Shown: piece after piece, positions 8,591 through 18,063 of the stretch
How positions within the stretch are numbered: the stretch's first letter is position 1
How the letters are laid out: each line of letters starts with the position of its first letter
NCBI GenBank assembly: GCA_021202635.1
Contig: JAJQCQ010000058.1
Coordinates: 1-53,164 of the forward strand
Source: Lachnospiraceae bacterium
Lineage (GTDB): Bacteria > Bacillota > Clostridia > Lachnospirales > Lachnospiraceae
Reading direction: 5' to 3'
DNA: 53,164 bases
Position numbers and translations under genes: made by a program
The notes under the pieces: model-generated
What the model saw: the letters and a program-made list of their open reading frames with translations, nothing else
Told to the model about the DNA's origin: nothing
The model's database searches: none

Positions 8591-10099
8591 ATGGAATATT
8601 TCTGGTATATCCTTGCGGCAATCGGCGCCGGCGTTGGCACCGGGCTGGCGGGGTTGTCTGCGGCGACGGTGATGGTGCCGATTCTGATTGTGCTGTGTCC
8701 GTCATTTAGCGGAGAATATGGACCTTATCAGGCAACGGCGATTGCGCTGGCCTCGGATATCCTCGGTTCGGCGGTCACCTCCGCGACCTACGCGAAGAAT
8801 AAAAAAATCGACCTGAAGCATGGTTGGATCATGCTGGTCTGCATCGTTTCCATGAGCACGCTTGGCAGCTATGTCGCCTATCTGGCGGGGAATCAGGTGC
8901 TGGGCGGGTTTACCCTGTTTCTCACATTCTGCATCGGGATCCGTTTTCTGGTGAAGCCGGACACTTCTAAAAGTGATGCGGAAAATACCAATGTGAGGCT
9001 GGGGGCGAAGGAGATCGCGATTTCTCTGTTTTTCGGTCTGACGATCGGCTTTGGCACCGGATTTGTCGGCACCGGCGGCGGCATGATGATGCTGGTTGTG
9101 TTCACTGCTTTTCTCGGCTATGAGCTGAAAACCGCAGTCGGCACGAGTACCTTTATTATGACATTTACCGCTCTTATCGCCTTTGTCAGCCATACGCTGA
9201 TTCACCCGGCGATTGTCCTGGAGCGCTGGAATGTCCTGATTCTCTGTATTGTTGTAGCCACCTTATCATCAAAATTTTCCGCACAGTTTGCCAACCGGGT
9301 CAGCAACCGCACGGTTGGCCTGGTCACGGGCGCAGTTCTGACAGTGCTTGGCGCAGCCATGATTTATCTGAATTATTTCCGGGATACGCTGCTGCCGACA
9401 CCTGTTACGGAGGTCCTCCATACCCTCGCGGCACTGTTTCTGTTTCTTATTGCTGCAGTCATGATCGCACTGTTCTGTTTTGTCGTACTCGGCGTCACCG
9501 GGGAACTCCGGAGAAAATTTCTGCATATGATCGCCTTTCTGACAACGCCCGTCATGGCCCTCTCGCAGGAACACTGGTATGCCGTGGCGATCGTCGCGCT
9601 GCTCTTTGCGGCCATTGTCTACCCGATTCTCTGCCTGCTCGAAAAGAAACGGTTTTACCGGGAGCTTTTCCAGGAACGCGAGCACGGCGAGATCAAAAAA
9701 AGCCTGCTGCTGCTGTTTTTCCTGGAAGCAGCTCTGGTCACTGTTTTCTGGGGGATTTTGAGTTCAAAAGAAACGGTTATCCTCGCGATTCTGGTGTGGG
9801 GATTTGGCGATGGGACAGCTGCCCTCGTCGGGAAACGGTTCGGAAAGCACAGAGTAAACTGGCGCATCGCGGATCAGCATAAAACCTTTGAGGGCAGCGC
9901 AGCGATGGTGTGCGTGGATGTCCTCATCCTTCTGATTGGTCTGCCGGTTGTCGGTGTTTCATGGCTGACCGCTATCCCTGCTGCAGTCGCCATCGCTCTC
10001 GTATCCGCACTCGTCGAGCTGACATCCAGGCACGGATATGATACGGTCAGTGTACCGGTCGCAGCGGCGGTGATGATATTTTTAACATTGCAGGTATGA
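8591..10099 (+). CDS. TauE/SafE-family transporter fused to a dolichol/phytol-kinase-like domain
   Basis: A 502-residue membrane protein with two families in one chain. Residues ~1-265 form a TSUP (TauE/SafE) permease with its two glycine-rich repeats (GAGVGTGLAGLSAATVMVP near the start and GFGTGFVGTGGGMMML near 155-175); such proteins move sulfite, sulfoacetate or related anions. Residues ~295-500 match the dolichol kinase/phytol kinase/CTP-transferase type: RRKFLHM near 308, then GFGDGTAALVGKRFG near 404 and KTFEGSAAM near 430, several membrane helices and no stop between the parts. The family phosphorylates polyprenols with CTP. The joint role is unknown. The start is the ATG at 8591 with a weak AGGTGG site. 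Confidence 0.75.
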   Translation: MEYFWYILAAIGAGVGTGLAGLSAATVMVPILIVLCPSFSGEYGPYQATAIALASDILGSAVTSATYAKNKKIDLKHGWIMLVCIVSMSTLGSYVAYLAGNQVLGGFTLFLTFCIGIRFLVKPDTSKSDAENTNVRLGAKEIAISLFFGLTIGFGTGFVGTGGGMMMLVVFTAFLGYELKTAVGTSTFIMTFTALIAFVSHTLIHPAIVLERWNVLILCIVVATLSSKFSAQFANRVSNRTVGLVTGAVLTVLGAAMIYLNYFRDTLLPTPVTEVLHTLAALFLFLIAAVMIALFCFVVLGVTGELRRKFLHMIAFLTTPVMALSQEHWYAVAIVALLFAAIVYPILCLLEKKRFYRELFQEREHGEIKKSLLLLFFLEAALVTVFWGILSSKETVILAILVWGFGDGTAALVGKRFGKHRVNWRIADQHKTFEGSAAMVCVDVLILLIGLPVVGVSWLTAIPAAVAIALVSALVELTSRHGYDTVSVPVAAAVMIFLTLQV

Positions 10100-10132
10100 T
10101 CCAATATACAAAGCTCTCCGGCTTTGTTTCGG

Positions 10133-10169
10133 TGGAACGGACGGTGTTATGCCTTCCGTTCCATTTTTT
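10133..10169 (+). terminator. Intrinsic terminator
   Basis: TGGAACGGA pairs perfectly with TCCGTTCCA (10155-10163) and is followed by TTTTTT, 34 bp after the fusion gene. Confidence 0.85.
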
Positions 10170-10269
10170 GTTCTATTTCTTTTTTGTTTTTTGAAAAAAC
10201 ATCATTTTTCACAAGGTCAATTACCCTTCCCGCCTGCCATTTTCTACATTCCGGGCAGGCACTTCCGTC

Positions 10270-10297
10270 TTGACTTTTTCTGAAAACCCTGTATCAT
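10270..10297 (+). promoter_or_regulatory. Promoter of nrdDG
   Basis: TTGACT (10270-10275), a 16-bp spacer and TATCAT (10292-10297), immediately upstream of two NrdR-like boxes. Confidence 0.6.
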
Positions 10298-10304
10298 AGA
10301 ATTT

Positions 10305-10352
10305 ACGCAACATCTGGTAGCGTTTTACGTATTTATATACTATATCATGTGT
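10305..10352 (+). promoter_or_regulatory. Tandem NrdR-like boxes
   Basis: Two 16-bp sites, 10305-10320 and 10337-10352, are separated by exactly 16 bp (32 bp start to start, three helical turns), the spacing known for NrdR. The second (ATACTATATCATGTGT) agrees with the NrdR palindrome at 13 of 16 positions as I recall the consensus; the first at about 10. They lie just downstream of the -10 element, fitting repression of the reductase genes by NrdR. No nrdR gene is in the window. Confidence 0.65.
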
Positions 10353-10664
10353 TGCATTTCATTTTGCTCATGTGGGCAGGCAAGAGAACTTTTCCCGATT
10401 GAAGAAGCGCCTGTAACCGTAGGGTTTGGGCATATCTGCTCAAGGAAAGGTTTTCTTTTTCTTCACTATATGTGATATTTCATTGACCGTTTTTCTCATT
10501 CCCTGAATGGCAGATGCACAGCAGGCATATTGTCCGGGAAAATAGCAGTTATGATTCATGGATGCTCTGACACTCGCTGTCAGGCAGCGCGAAAACATGG
10601 TTCGCATATGTTTCTTTCATCGTATAGAGTTTGATTCCGGCATATCCGGGTGAGGAGGTAACAA
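10353..10664 (+). other. Long 5' leader of nrdD
   Basis: About 310 nt separate the NrdR-like boxes from the nrdD start. Short inverted segments are visible (for example CTGACA/TGTCAG around 10567-10583), but no riboswitch class I recognise, and no convincing small gene. Confidence 0.4.
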
Positions 10665-12854
10665 ATGAGTCAGGCAACAAAAGCAAATGTCATCAAACGC
10701 AGCGGCGAAGAAGTCACCTTTGACAAAACGAAGATCGAGAACGCTGTGCGCAAGGCAAATAACAGCGTGGAAAAGATCCACCAGCTGAACGACTACCAGA
10801 TTTCGGCGGTGGCTGATAAGATTGCGAAAAAGGCGCTGGAATCTTCCCATGCACTGAACGTGGAAGATATTCAGGATCTGGTGGAAACGGGCATCATGGA
10901 GATGCGCGGCTATGAGGTAGCACAGAAATACGTGCGCTACCGCTACAAACGTGAGATTTCCCGCAAGACAAACACGACGGACAACAGCATTCTGTCTCTG
11001 CTGGATCAGATCAATGAAAACGCGAAGCAGGAAAACTCAAATAAAAACCCGACCATTAACTCCACACAGCGGGATTATATGGCGGGCGAGGTGAGCAAGG
11101 ATCTGACCATGCGTGTGCTCCTGCCGGAAGAGATCGTACAGGCACATGAGGAGGGCATCATCCATTTTCACGATTCCGATTATTATGCGCAGCGGGAACA
11201 CAACTGTGACCTAATCAATCTGGAGGACATGCTGCAAAACGGCACAGTGATCAGCGAAACTCTGATTGAGAAGCCGCACAGCTTTTTTACAGCCTGCAAT
11301 GTGACGACCCAGATCGTCGCCCAGGTGGCGAGCAACCAGTACGGCGGCCAGTCGTTTTCTCTGGCACATCTGGCTCCGTTTGTCGATATCAGCCGTCAGA
11401 AGCTCCGCAAAAAGGTGATTGAGGAACGCGAGATCTGCGGCGAATCTCTGGATGAGGAAATCATTTCCATGATCACAGAACGCCGCCTGAAGGACGAGAT
11501 TACCAGCGGCATCCAGACGATCCAGTACCAGCTGATCACCCTGATGACCTGCAACGGGCAGGCTCCGTTCGTGACGATGTTTATGTATCTGGATGAGGTG
11601 CCGGATGGGCGGACGCGCGACGACCTGGCGCTGATCATCGAAGAAGTGATGCGCCAGCGGATGCAGGGCGTAAAAAACGAGAGCGGCGTGTGGATTACGC
11701 CGGCTTTCCCGAAGCTGATTTATGTGCTTGATGAGGATAACATTACGGAAGATTCCAAATACTGGTATCTGACCGAGCTGGCCGCCGAATGTACGGCGAA
11801 GCGTATGGTGCCGGACTATATCTCCGCGAAGATGATGCGGAGGCTGAAGCGCGGCAATGTCTACACCTGCATGGGCTGCCGTTCCTTCCTGACCGTAGAG
11901 GATTCTCAGCGGAACCCGGACGGCAGCTACAAATTCTATGGACGATTCAACCAGGGCGTCGTCACAATCAACCTGGTAGACGTGGCCTGCTCCTCTGAGG
12001 GCGATATGGATCGCTTCTGGGAAATCCTCGATGAGCGGCTGGAGCTTTGCCACCGTGCCCTGCGCTGCCGCCACGAGCGCCTGCTCGGCACCGTTTCTGA
12101 CGTTGCCCCGATCCTGTGGCAGTACGGCGCGCTGGCGCGCCTGAAAAAGGGCGAGACCATTGATAAGCTGCTGTACAATGGCTATTCGACGATTTCGCTT
12201 GGCTATGCCGGTCTCTATGAGATGTGTGTGCGCATGCTTGGCAAGTCGCACACTGATCCGGAAGCACGCCCGTTCGCGATGGCAGTCATGCAGAAGCTGA
12301 ACGACAAATGCGCCGAATGGAAGGCTGCGGAAAACATCAGCTACTCCGTATATGGCACGCCGATGGAGTCCACCACCTACCGCTTCGCAAAGCTGCTGAA
12401 AAAGCGCTTTGGCATCATCCCCGGCGTGACAGACAAAAACTATATCACAAACAGCTATCACGTCCATGTAACGGAAGAGATCGATGCCTTCAGCAAGCTG
12501 AGCTTCGAAGCCCCGTTCCAGGAGCTTTCTCCGGGCGGCGCGATCAGCTACGTGGAAGTACCGAATATGCAGAACAACATCCCGGCAGTGCTCTCGGTGA
12601 TGAAGTTTATCTACGACAACATCATGTACGCCGAGCTGAATACAAAGAGCGACTACTGCGACTGCTGCGGCTACAACGGCGAGATCAAAATCGTCGAAGA
12701 CGAAGCCGGCAAGCTTGTCTGGGAATGCCCGAACTGCGGCAATCGCGATCAGGATAAGATGAGCGTCGCGCGCCGCACCTGCGGCTACATCGGCACTCAG
12801 TTCTGGAACCAGGGGCGCACCCAGGAGATCAAAGACCGGGTACTGCATCTGTAA
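10665..12854 (+). CDS. nrdD: Anaerobic ribonucleoside-triphosphate reductase, large subunit
   Basis: A 729-residue glycyl-radical enzyme that reduces NTPs to dNTPs without oxygen. An ATP-cone allosteric domain fills about residues 5-95 (VIKRSGEEVTFDKTKIENAV). The C-terminus has a four-cysteine zinc site (CDCCGY ... CPNC) and the glycyl-radical loop RTCGYIG at 704-710. Length is normal for the family. GAGGAGGT lies 8 bp before the ATG at 10665. It forms an operon with nrdG, which activates it, and is preceded by NrdR-like boxes. Confidence 0.97.
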   Translation: MSQATKANVIKRSGEEVTFDKTKIENAVRKANNSVEKIHQLNDYQISAVADKIAKKALESSHALNVEDIQDLVETGIMEMRGYEVAQKYVRYRYKREISRKTNTTDNSILSLLDQINENAKQENSNKNPTINSTQRDYMAGEVSKDLTMRVLLPEEIVQAHEEGIIHFHDSDYYAQREHNCDLINLEDMLQNGTVISETLIEKPHSFFTACNVTTQIVAQVASNQYGGQSFSLAHLAPFVDISRQKLRKKVIEEREICGESLDEEIISMITERRLKDEITSGIQTIQYQLITLMTCNGQAPFVTMFMYLDEVPDGRTRDDLALIIEEVMRQRMQGVKNESGVWITPAFPKLIYVLDEDNITEDSKYWYLTELAAECTAKRMVPDYISAKMMRRLKRGNVYTCMGCRSFLTVEDSQRNPDGSYKFYGRFNQGVVTINLVDVACSSEGDMDRFWEILDERLELCHRALRCRHERLLGTVSDVAPILWQYGALARLKKGETIDKLLYNGYSTISLGYAGLYEMCVRMLGKSHTDPEARPFAMAVMQKLNDKCAEWKAAENISYSVYGTPMESTTYRFAKLLKKRFGIIPGVTDKNYITNSYHVHVTEEIDAFSKLSFEAPFQELSPGGAISYVEVPNMQNNIPAVLSVMKFIYDNIMYAELNTKSDYCDCCGYNGEIKIVEDEAGKLVWECPNCGNRDQDKMSVARRTCGYIGTQFWNQGRTQEIKDRVLHL

Positions 12855-12980
12855 ATGACGGTCCGGAAGGAAGACCCGGGAAGGCTTCTTATATAAAAGG
12901 TAACAGACTCTTACTTCGGAGTGCGGAGTAAAAACGCAGTGTTTTCGGTTTCCAGAAAACATCCTGTAAGGAGCAGACAG

Positions 12981-13478
12981 ATGAACTTCGGAACAATCAA
13001 AAAATATGACATCGCTGACGGCCCCGGCGTCCGGGTTTCTCTTTTCGTGTCGGGCTGCCGCCATCACTGCAAAGGCTGCTTCAATGCCGAGACCTGGAGC
13101 TTCGACTATGGCCGGCCCTTCACTGCCGACACCGAAAACGAGATTCTGGAGGCACTCGCCCCCGATTATATTCAGGGATTTACCGCCCTCGGCGGCGAAC
13201 CGTTTGAACCGGAAAATCAGCCGGTGGTCGCCGCCCTCATGAGAAAAATCCGGGAGCGCTATCCCAGGAAGGATATCTGGTGCTACACCGGATATCTGTA
13301 TGATGTCGATCTGATTCCCGGCGGCTGCGTTTTCACCGACGTCACACGCGAAATGCTCTCTTACATTGATGTGCTTGTCGATGGAGAATTCATCGAAGCG
13401 GAAAAGGACATCTCGCTGCAGTTCCGCGGCAGCCGAAACCAGCGGATCATCCACCTGAATGTTCAGGGGACACTTTGA
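12981..13478 (+). CDS. nrdG: Anaerobic ribonucleotide reductase activating protein (radical SAM)
   Basis: A 165-residue radical-SAM activase that generates the glycyl radical on NrdD. The iron-sulfur motif CRHHCKGC (CX3CX2C) lies near residues 28-35, followed by the FNAETW segment and the GGEP-type motif (LGGEPFEPEN) typical of the family. The start at 12981 is chosen by AAGGAG (12968-12973); an upstream in-frame ATG at 12921 lacks one. It lies 126 bp after nrdD. Confidence 0.95.
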   Translation: MNFGTIKKYDIADGPGVRVSLFVSGCRHHCKGCFNAETWSFDYGRPFTADTENEILEALAPDYIQGFTALGGEPFEPENQPVVAALMRKIRERYPRKDIWCYTGYLYDVDLIPGGCVFTDVTREMLSYIDVLVDGEFIEAEKDISLQFRGSRNQRIIHLNVQGTL

Positions 13479-13545
13479 AGCCTTTTATGCGAAACAGAAA
13501 CACAGGAAAGCGAGAATGCAAAAAAGAAAGGAGACCGCATTGCGT

Positions 13546-15816
13546 ATGGACTGGTCGATGCACAATTCCCCGCTCTCTCTGCGGGATATACAGATTACAG
13601 ATGAATTCTGGAAACATGAAATGGAGCTGGTACGCACAGAGGTCATTCCCTATCAGTGGAATGCCCTGAATGATCAGGTGGAAGGAGCGGCGCCAAGCTA
13701 TTGTATGCGGAACTTCCGCATCGCGGGAAAGCTGAACCGGGAAAAGGCCGCAAAGGGAGAGGCATTTGAGGAACCAAAATATACATTCCGCGGGTTTGAG
13801 GCGCTTCCGGAGGATCCGGCACACCTGGAAGATCAGTTCTACGGATTCGTATTTCAGGACAGCGATTTCTCGAAATGGATTGAGGCCGTAGGATATTCGC
13901 TGACACAGCACCCGGATCCGGAGCTGGAGCGGATTGCGGATGGCGCGATCGACATCGTCTGCGCGGCGCAGCAGGAGGATGGGTATCTGGATACCTACTA
14001 TATTATTAATGGAAGGGATCAGACCTTCTCAAATCTGCGCGACCACCATGAGCTGTATTGTTTCGGACATCTGATCGAAGGTGCGGTTGCTTATTATCAG
14101 GCTACCGGAAAGGATAAGCTGCTGAAAGCGGCGGAACGTTTCGCAGATTTTGTAGCAGATTCCTTCGGGCCGGAGGATGGAAAATGCAAAGGATATCCCG
14201 GGCATGAGATCGCAGAGATGGCTCTGGTGCGCCTGTATGAGGTCACAGGCGACCAGAAATATCTGGAGCTGAGCCGCTTTTTCATTGATCAGCGCGGGAC
14301 GAGGCCCTACTATTTTGATCAGGAACACCCGGAAACGGTAAAACCCGGATGCGAGGACGAGCTGCGGCACGCATACAATCAGGCGCATCTGCCGGTGCGT
14401 GAGCAGGACGAAGCGACGGGTCACGCGGTTCGTGCTGTCTATTTATATTCGGGAATGGCTGACATCGCACGCCTGACACAGGATGAGGGGCTCTATCATG
14501 CCTGCGAACGGCTCTGGGATGATATTGTAACCAGAAAAATGTACATCACCGGCGGCATTGGCAGCACCCATTTAGGGGAGGCGTTTTCCTACGCCTATGA
14601 TCTGCCAAATGATACCGCTTACGCAGAGACCTGTGCATCCATCGGACTGGTATTTTTTGCCCGCCGGATGCTAGAACTTCGACCGGACTCCCGCTATGCG
14701 GACGTGATGGAGCGCGCGCTCTACAACGGAATCTTAAGCGGAATGGCACTGGACGGGAAGAGCTTTTTCTACGTGAACCCATTGGAAGTAAACCCGGAAG
14801 CCTGTAAAAAAGACGAACGGAAATTTCACGTAAAACCGGTGCGCCAGAAGCGGTTCGGCTGTGCCTGCTGCCCGCCAAACCTCGCGCGTCTGGTCTCCTC
14901 ACTCGCGTCCTATGCGTATACAGAAACAGAAGATACGCTGTTCATACATCTATATGTAGGAAGTGAAATCACGAAATACGTAACCGTCTCCGCTCAGGAG
15001 CCGGAAGGCGACCCCTGCAAAACAAAATGCGAAACAAACACAGGCAGCAAAACCTGCGCTGGAGATTCTCTGAAGGGCGACTGTCAGGCTGTGCGCGTCT
15101 CCGTCACCTCCACGCTGCCCTGGGACAGGACGGTAAGCATCCATGTAAACGCCGGGGACGCCCCCTTCCGTCTGGCTCTGAGGATCCCCGATTGGGCGCT
15201 GGATGAGAAAACAGACAACGACTGCTCCTGCATCTGCTCCCTTTTACAGATTTCGGGGATCGAAAACGCAGCTCTGGAGCTTCATGACGGCTATCTATAC
15301 ATCACGAAACAGTGGAAAGAGGCTGGTCTGCTGGAGCTTCATTTCCCAATGGAAATAAAACTGATCGCGGCAGATACCCGGGTACGCGAGGATATCGGAA
15401 AAGCAGCTGTGTTAAGAGGACCAATCGTCTACTGTCTGGAGGAAGCCGATAATGACAGAGATTTGCATTTGCTCTCACTTGACCCGGCAGCCATACCAGT
15501 GACAACCGATACGAAAATCTGCAGTGTTCCAGCCAAAGAAATCCTGTGGCCTGGTTTCCGGCAGAAGCCGGACACAGCCCCGGCAAAAACGATCGATCCT
15601 GCCAATACACCATCACCGCAGTGTCCCACAGGCACAACATTGCCGCAAAGCGATCCGGTCCGAACCGTCCGACATTTATATCACACCTGGAAGAAGCCTG
15701 AAAAAGAACCGGTCAGCCTGCGGTTCATCCCTTACTATATGTGGGCGAATCGATCCGAGTCACCCGATGGATCGGAAATGCAGGTATGGACGCGAGTAGA
15801 ATTGACATCGATATAA
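13546..15816 (+). CDS. GH127 beta-L-arabinofuranosidase
   Basis: A 756-residue cytoplasmic glycoside hydrolase (no signal peptide) of family GH127, which removes beta-L-arabinofuranosyl residues from plant or glycoprotein oligosaccharides. Family signatures: GHLIEGAVAYYQATG, GHAVRAVYLYSGMAD, DTAYAETCASIG, and the cysteine-rich CACCPPN at 439-445 that carries the catalytic, zinc-bound Cys; the ending LRFIPYYMWANR is also typical. It is about 100 residues longer than the characterised enzyme HypBA1 (658), with Cys/Thr-rich insertions near 490-515 and 675-705. AGGAG lies 12 bp before this ATG and 6 bp before an in-frame TTG at 13540, so the true start may be the TTG. It is probably cotranscribed with nrdDG; araD and transketolase nearby suit arabinose use. 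Confidence 0.9.
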   Translation: MDWSMHNSPLSLRDIQITDEFWKHEMELVRTEVIPYQWNALNDQVEGAAPSYCMRNFRIAGKLNREKAAKGEAFEEPKYTFRGFEALPEDPAHLEDQFYGFVFQDSDFSKWIEAVGYSLTQHPDPELERIADGAIDIVCAAQQEDGYLDTYYIINGRDQTFSNLRDHHELYCFGHLIEGAVAYYQATGKDKLLKAAERFADFVADSFGPEDGKCKGYPGHEIAEMALVRLYEVTGDQKYLELSRFFIDQRGTRPYYFDQEHPETVKPGCEDELRHAYNQAHLPVREQDEATGHAVRAVYLYSGMADIARLTQDEGLYHACERLWDDIVTRKMYITGGIGSTHLGEAFSYAYDLPNDTAYAETCASIGLVFFARRMLELRPDSRYADVMERALYNGILSGMALDGKSFFYVNPLEVNPEACKKDERKFHVKPVRQKRFGCACCPPNLARLVSSLASYAYTETEDTLFIHLYVGSEITKYVTVSAQEPEGDPCKTKCETNTGSKTCAGDSLKGDCQAVRVSVTSTLPWDRTVSIHVNAGDAPFRLALRIPDWALDEKTDNDCSCICSLLQISGIENAALELHDGYLYITKQWKEAGLLELHFPMEIKLIAADTRVREDIGKAAVLRGPIVYCLEEADNDRDLHLLSLDPAAIPVTTDTKICSVPAKEILWPGFRQKPDTAPAKTIDPANTPSPQCPTGTTLPQSDPVRTVRHLYHTWKKPEKEPVSLRFIPYYMWANRSESPDGSEMQVWTRVELTSI

Positions 15817-15837
15817 AATGCTATCTCTATAAAGTCT

Positions 15838-15870
15838 GGAAAAGCGGAGGTATACGCCCTCCGCTTTTCC
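15838..15870. terminator. Strong hairpin between convergent genes
   Basis: GGAAAAGCGGAGG and CCTCCGCTTTTCC form a perfect 13-bp stem with a 7-nt loop, between the convergent GH127 and aquaporin genes. The A and T runs within the arms allow it to serve both strands. Confidence 0.75.
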
Positions 15871-15912
15871 ATTCGATATTCTGTTTACACCGATCCAGGT
15901 TCCGGCTCAGCT

Positions 15913-16581
15913 TCATTTTTCCAGATATCCATATACCACTGCCGCCAACGCTCCGCCGATGAGCGGGCCAACAATGAAAATCCACACCTGCGCAAGCGCT
16001 GTGCCGCCTGCAAAAATGGCCGGCATCAGGCTTCTCGCCGGGTTCACGGATGTGCCGGTCAGAGCGATGCCAAGAATATGTACCAGCGTCAGCGTCAGTC
16101 CAATGACCAGACCGGATATTGCCGTGTTTTCCACCTTGCTGGTTACCCCGATGATTGCGATCACAAAAACAAAGGTAAGCACAATCTCAACCAGTAATGC
16201 AGCCGGAACGGAACCATTCGTCCATCCGGCCTGAATCTGGTTCGCGCCAAATCCGCAGTCAAATCCGAACACAATCCCCAGTATCACGCAGCCAACCGCT
16301 GAACCGATCACCTGAGATACTACGTAGCCAATAAAATCCTTCATGTCCAGCTGACCGCGAATCAGCATCGCGATGGAAACCGCCGGGTTGATATGACAGC
16401 CCGAAATGTTGCCGATGCTGTACGCCATCGCGACAATCACGAGACCGAATGCAAGCGCTGTCAGCAGATAGCCGCTCCCTGCCTCGCTGGAACAGCCGAC
16501 CGCCACTGCCGTACCACAGCCGAACGTGACGAGGACACAGGTACCGATTGCTTCCGCAATGTACTTCTTGATGTTTTCCAT
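15913..16581 (-). CDS. aqpZ: Aquaporin Z-type water channel
   Basis: A 222-residue six-helix MIP channel with both pore motifs, HINPAVS (near 65) and SVNPARS (near 180). The compact size and the AEAIGTCVLVTFGCGTAV N-terminus fit AqpZ-type water channels better than the longer glycerol facilitators. The start has GGAGGT upstream. It has its own promoter (16669-16697). Confidence 0.9.
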   Translation of the reverse strand: MENIKKYIAEAIGTCVLVTFGCGTAVAVGCSSEAGSGYLLTALAFGLVIVAMAYSIGNISGCHINPAVSIAMLIRGQLDMKDFIGYVVSQVIGSAVGCVILGIVFGFDCGFGANQIQAGWTNGSVPAALLVEIVLTFVFVIAIIGVTSKVENTAISGLVIGLTLTLVHILGIALTGTSVNPARSLMPAIFAGGTALAQVWIFIVGPLIGGALAAVVYGYLEK

Positions 16582-16668
16582 AATGCACCTCCATAAATGC
16601 TGAATCCTATACTGCTCCGCATATTTCTCTTCTATGCGAAAACGTTAAATTATAATGGTTATAGGTTC

Positions 16669-16697
16669 AGTATAACGACCCTCATGGAAAAAGTCAA
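16669..16697 (-). promoter_or_regulatory. Promoter of the aquaporin gene
   Basis: Minus strand TTGACT (16697-16692), a 17-bp spacer and TATACT (16674-16669), 88 bp upstream of the aquaporin start. Confidence 0.8.
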
Positions 16698-16747
16698 CGC
16701 TCTGATATGTGAAAGTATAACAAAAAACAGATGAATTGCTGCAGCAT

Positions 16748-18034
16748 TTACACGGCATCCTTCCTGCTGTCTTTAAAATAACGGCACAGAATCCACGCAT
16801 ATCCTGCAAGCAGGCATAGCTGCCCCGCTGTGAACGACAGCCAGGCGCCCGCGATCCCAAAACGCGGTACCGCAAACAGACCGCAGAGGATTCCGACTGC
16901 CAGTCCGATCACGTAATTTACGAGAATCTGCCTCTGCTTACTCAGAATCACCATAATATAATACAAAAGCTGGTTGACCGCGAGCAGCCCGCCGGAAAGT
17001 ACAAACAGGAACATCATTGCACGGTACGCGTAGAGATCCTGTCCGAAAAATATCTGAAAAAGCGGTGCTCCGACCAGCCACATGCCAAACCCGCACACAA
17101 GGGCAAATACAGCAACCGCTCCCGCATGCATGGCAAACAGGGGGCGAAACCCTTTTCTCTCTTCCAGGAGAACCTGCGAATAGCGGGCGTAAAACGGTTT
17201 AAAAATAAATTGTCCCAACAGGTTAATGACATACGTCGGCATAAACAGAAGGCTGTACGCCCCCTGTATATCATCGGACAGATAATAATTGATCAGATAT
17301 TTCGGACAGTTGATAATCAGAAGAGAGCCCAAAACACTGAGACACAGAGGAAATACTTCTTTGATCAGATTTCCCGTCTGCTCCGGCTCGGGAGCATACC
17401 CCGAATCGCGGTATTTTTTTTCATATTTTAAAATCCACCACAGCGTCACTGCAATGTCGACCAGCAGCATCCACGCACAGGCCGTGACAGCGGAGCTTCC
17501 CAGCAAAACTGCTGCCAGGAATGCGATTGTCGACAGAAGATAACGGAAAAACAACGACTTTCCGGACAAATCCAGACGATTATTCTGAAAAAACATCGCC
17601 TGATACAGTTCTGCAAAGGAGTTCACCAGCATAAAGCCCGTCAGAAGAAGCGTATAATTCCTGGTCGCTGTTCCCGCACGCATCACAGCAAGTGTAATTA
17701 CACAGACAATCGCTGCTAACAGAGTACTAAAAAGCTTCGTCCAGAAATAATGTGAAAAATGATAGCGATGTCCATAGTCCAGCATCTGCCGGTCATTCGC
17801 TCCGAAAAGAGCCAGCGAATACAGAATCTGCGCAGTCGTAAGCGCCAGGGTAAACTGCCCCAGATCCCCCAGATCAAAGAAGTTCGACACCAGCATACTC
17901 AGCACGACCGTGTTGGCCGACATCATGCCGCTCCCCATCATATTCCAGAAAGCGCCGCCGCGTCCGGAGTCCTCTTTCTCCGTCATAATGGCTGCCCGCT
18001 GGTTTTCCGAATCCGATCTGCGTTTACGTCCCAT
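16748..18034 (-). CDS. Wzx-like polysaccharide flippase
   Basis: A 428-residue membrane protein with about 12 hydrophobic helices, no cytoplasmic enzyme domain, and the layout of oligosaccharide-lipid flippases of the MATE/MOP superfamily. The start is the ATG at 18034, 7 bp after GGAGG; the open frame reaches further upstream only through the 40-bp tandem repeat, so that part is unlikely to be coding. It lies downstream of the DUF2142 membrane protein, and both probably serve surface glycan assembly. Confidence 0.75.
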   Translation of the reverse strand: MGRKRRSDSENQRAAIMTEKEDSGRGGAFWNMMGSGMMSANTVVLSMLVSNFFDLGDLGQFTLALTTAQILYSLALFGANDRQMLDYGHRYHFSHYFWTKLFSTLLAAIVCVITLAVMRAGTATRNYTLLLTGFMLVNSFAELYQAMFFQNNRLDLSGKSLFFRYLLSTIAFLAAVLLGSSAVTACAWMLLVDIAVTLWWILKYEKKYRDSGYAPEPEQTGNLIKEVFPLCLSVLGSLLIINCPKYLINYYLSDDIQGAYSLLFMPTYVINLLGQFIFKPFYARYSQVLLEERKGFRPLFAMHAGAVAVFALVCGFGMWLVGAPLFQIFFGQDLYAYRAMMFLFVLSGGLLAVNQLLYYIMVILSKQRQILVNYVIGLAVGILCGLFAVPRFGIAGAWLSFTAGQLCLLAGYAWILCRYFKDSRKDAV

Positions 18035-18063
18035 TTGCATTCCTCCGATTCCAATATCCGCCC

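Noticed and set aside
10353-10664. Cobalamin or other riboswitch in the nrdD leader
   Set aside because: No conserved core of a known class was seen, and NrdD does not need cobalamin.
11211-13454. 747-codon open frame antisense to nrdD and nrdG
   Set aside because: It mirrors strongly coding sequence in GC-rich DNA, has no ribosome site and no recognisable protein content.
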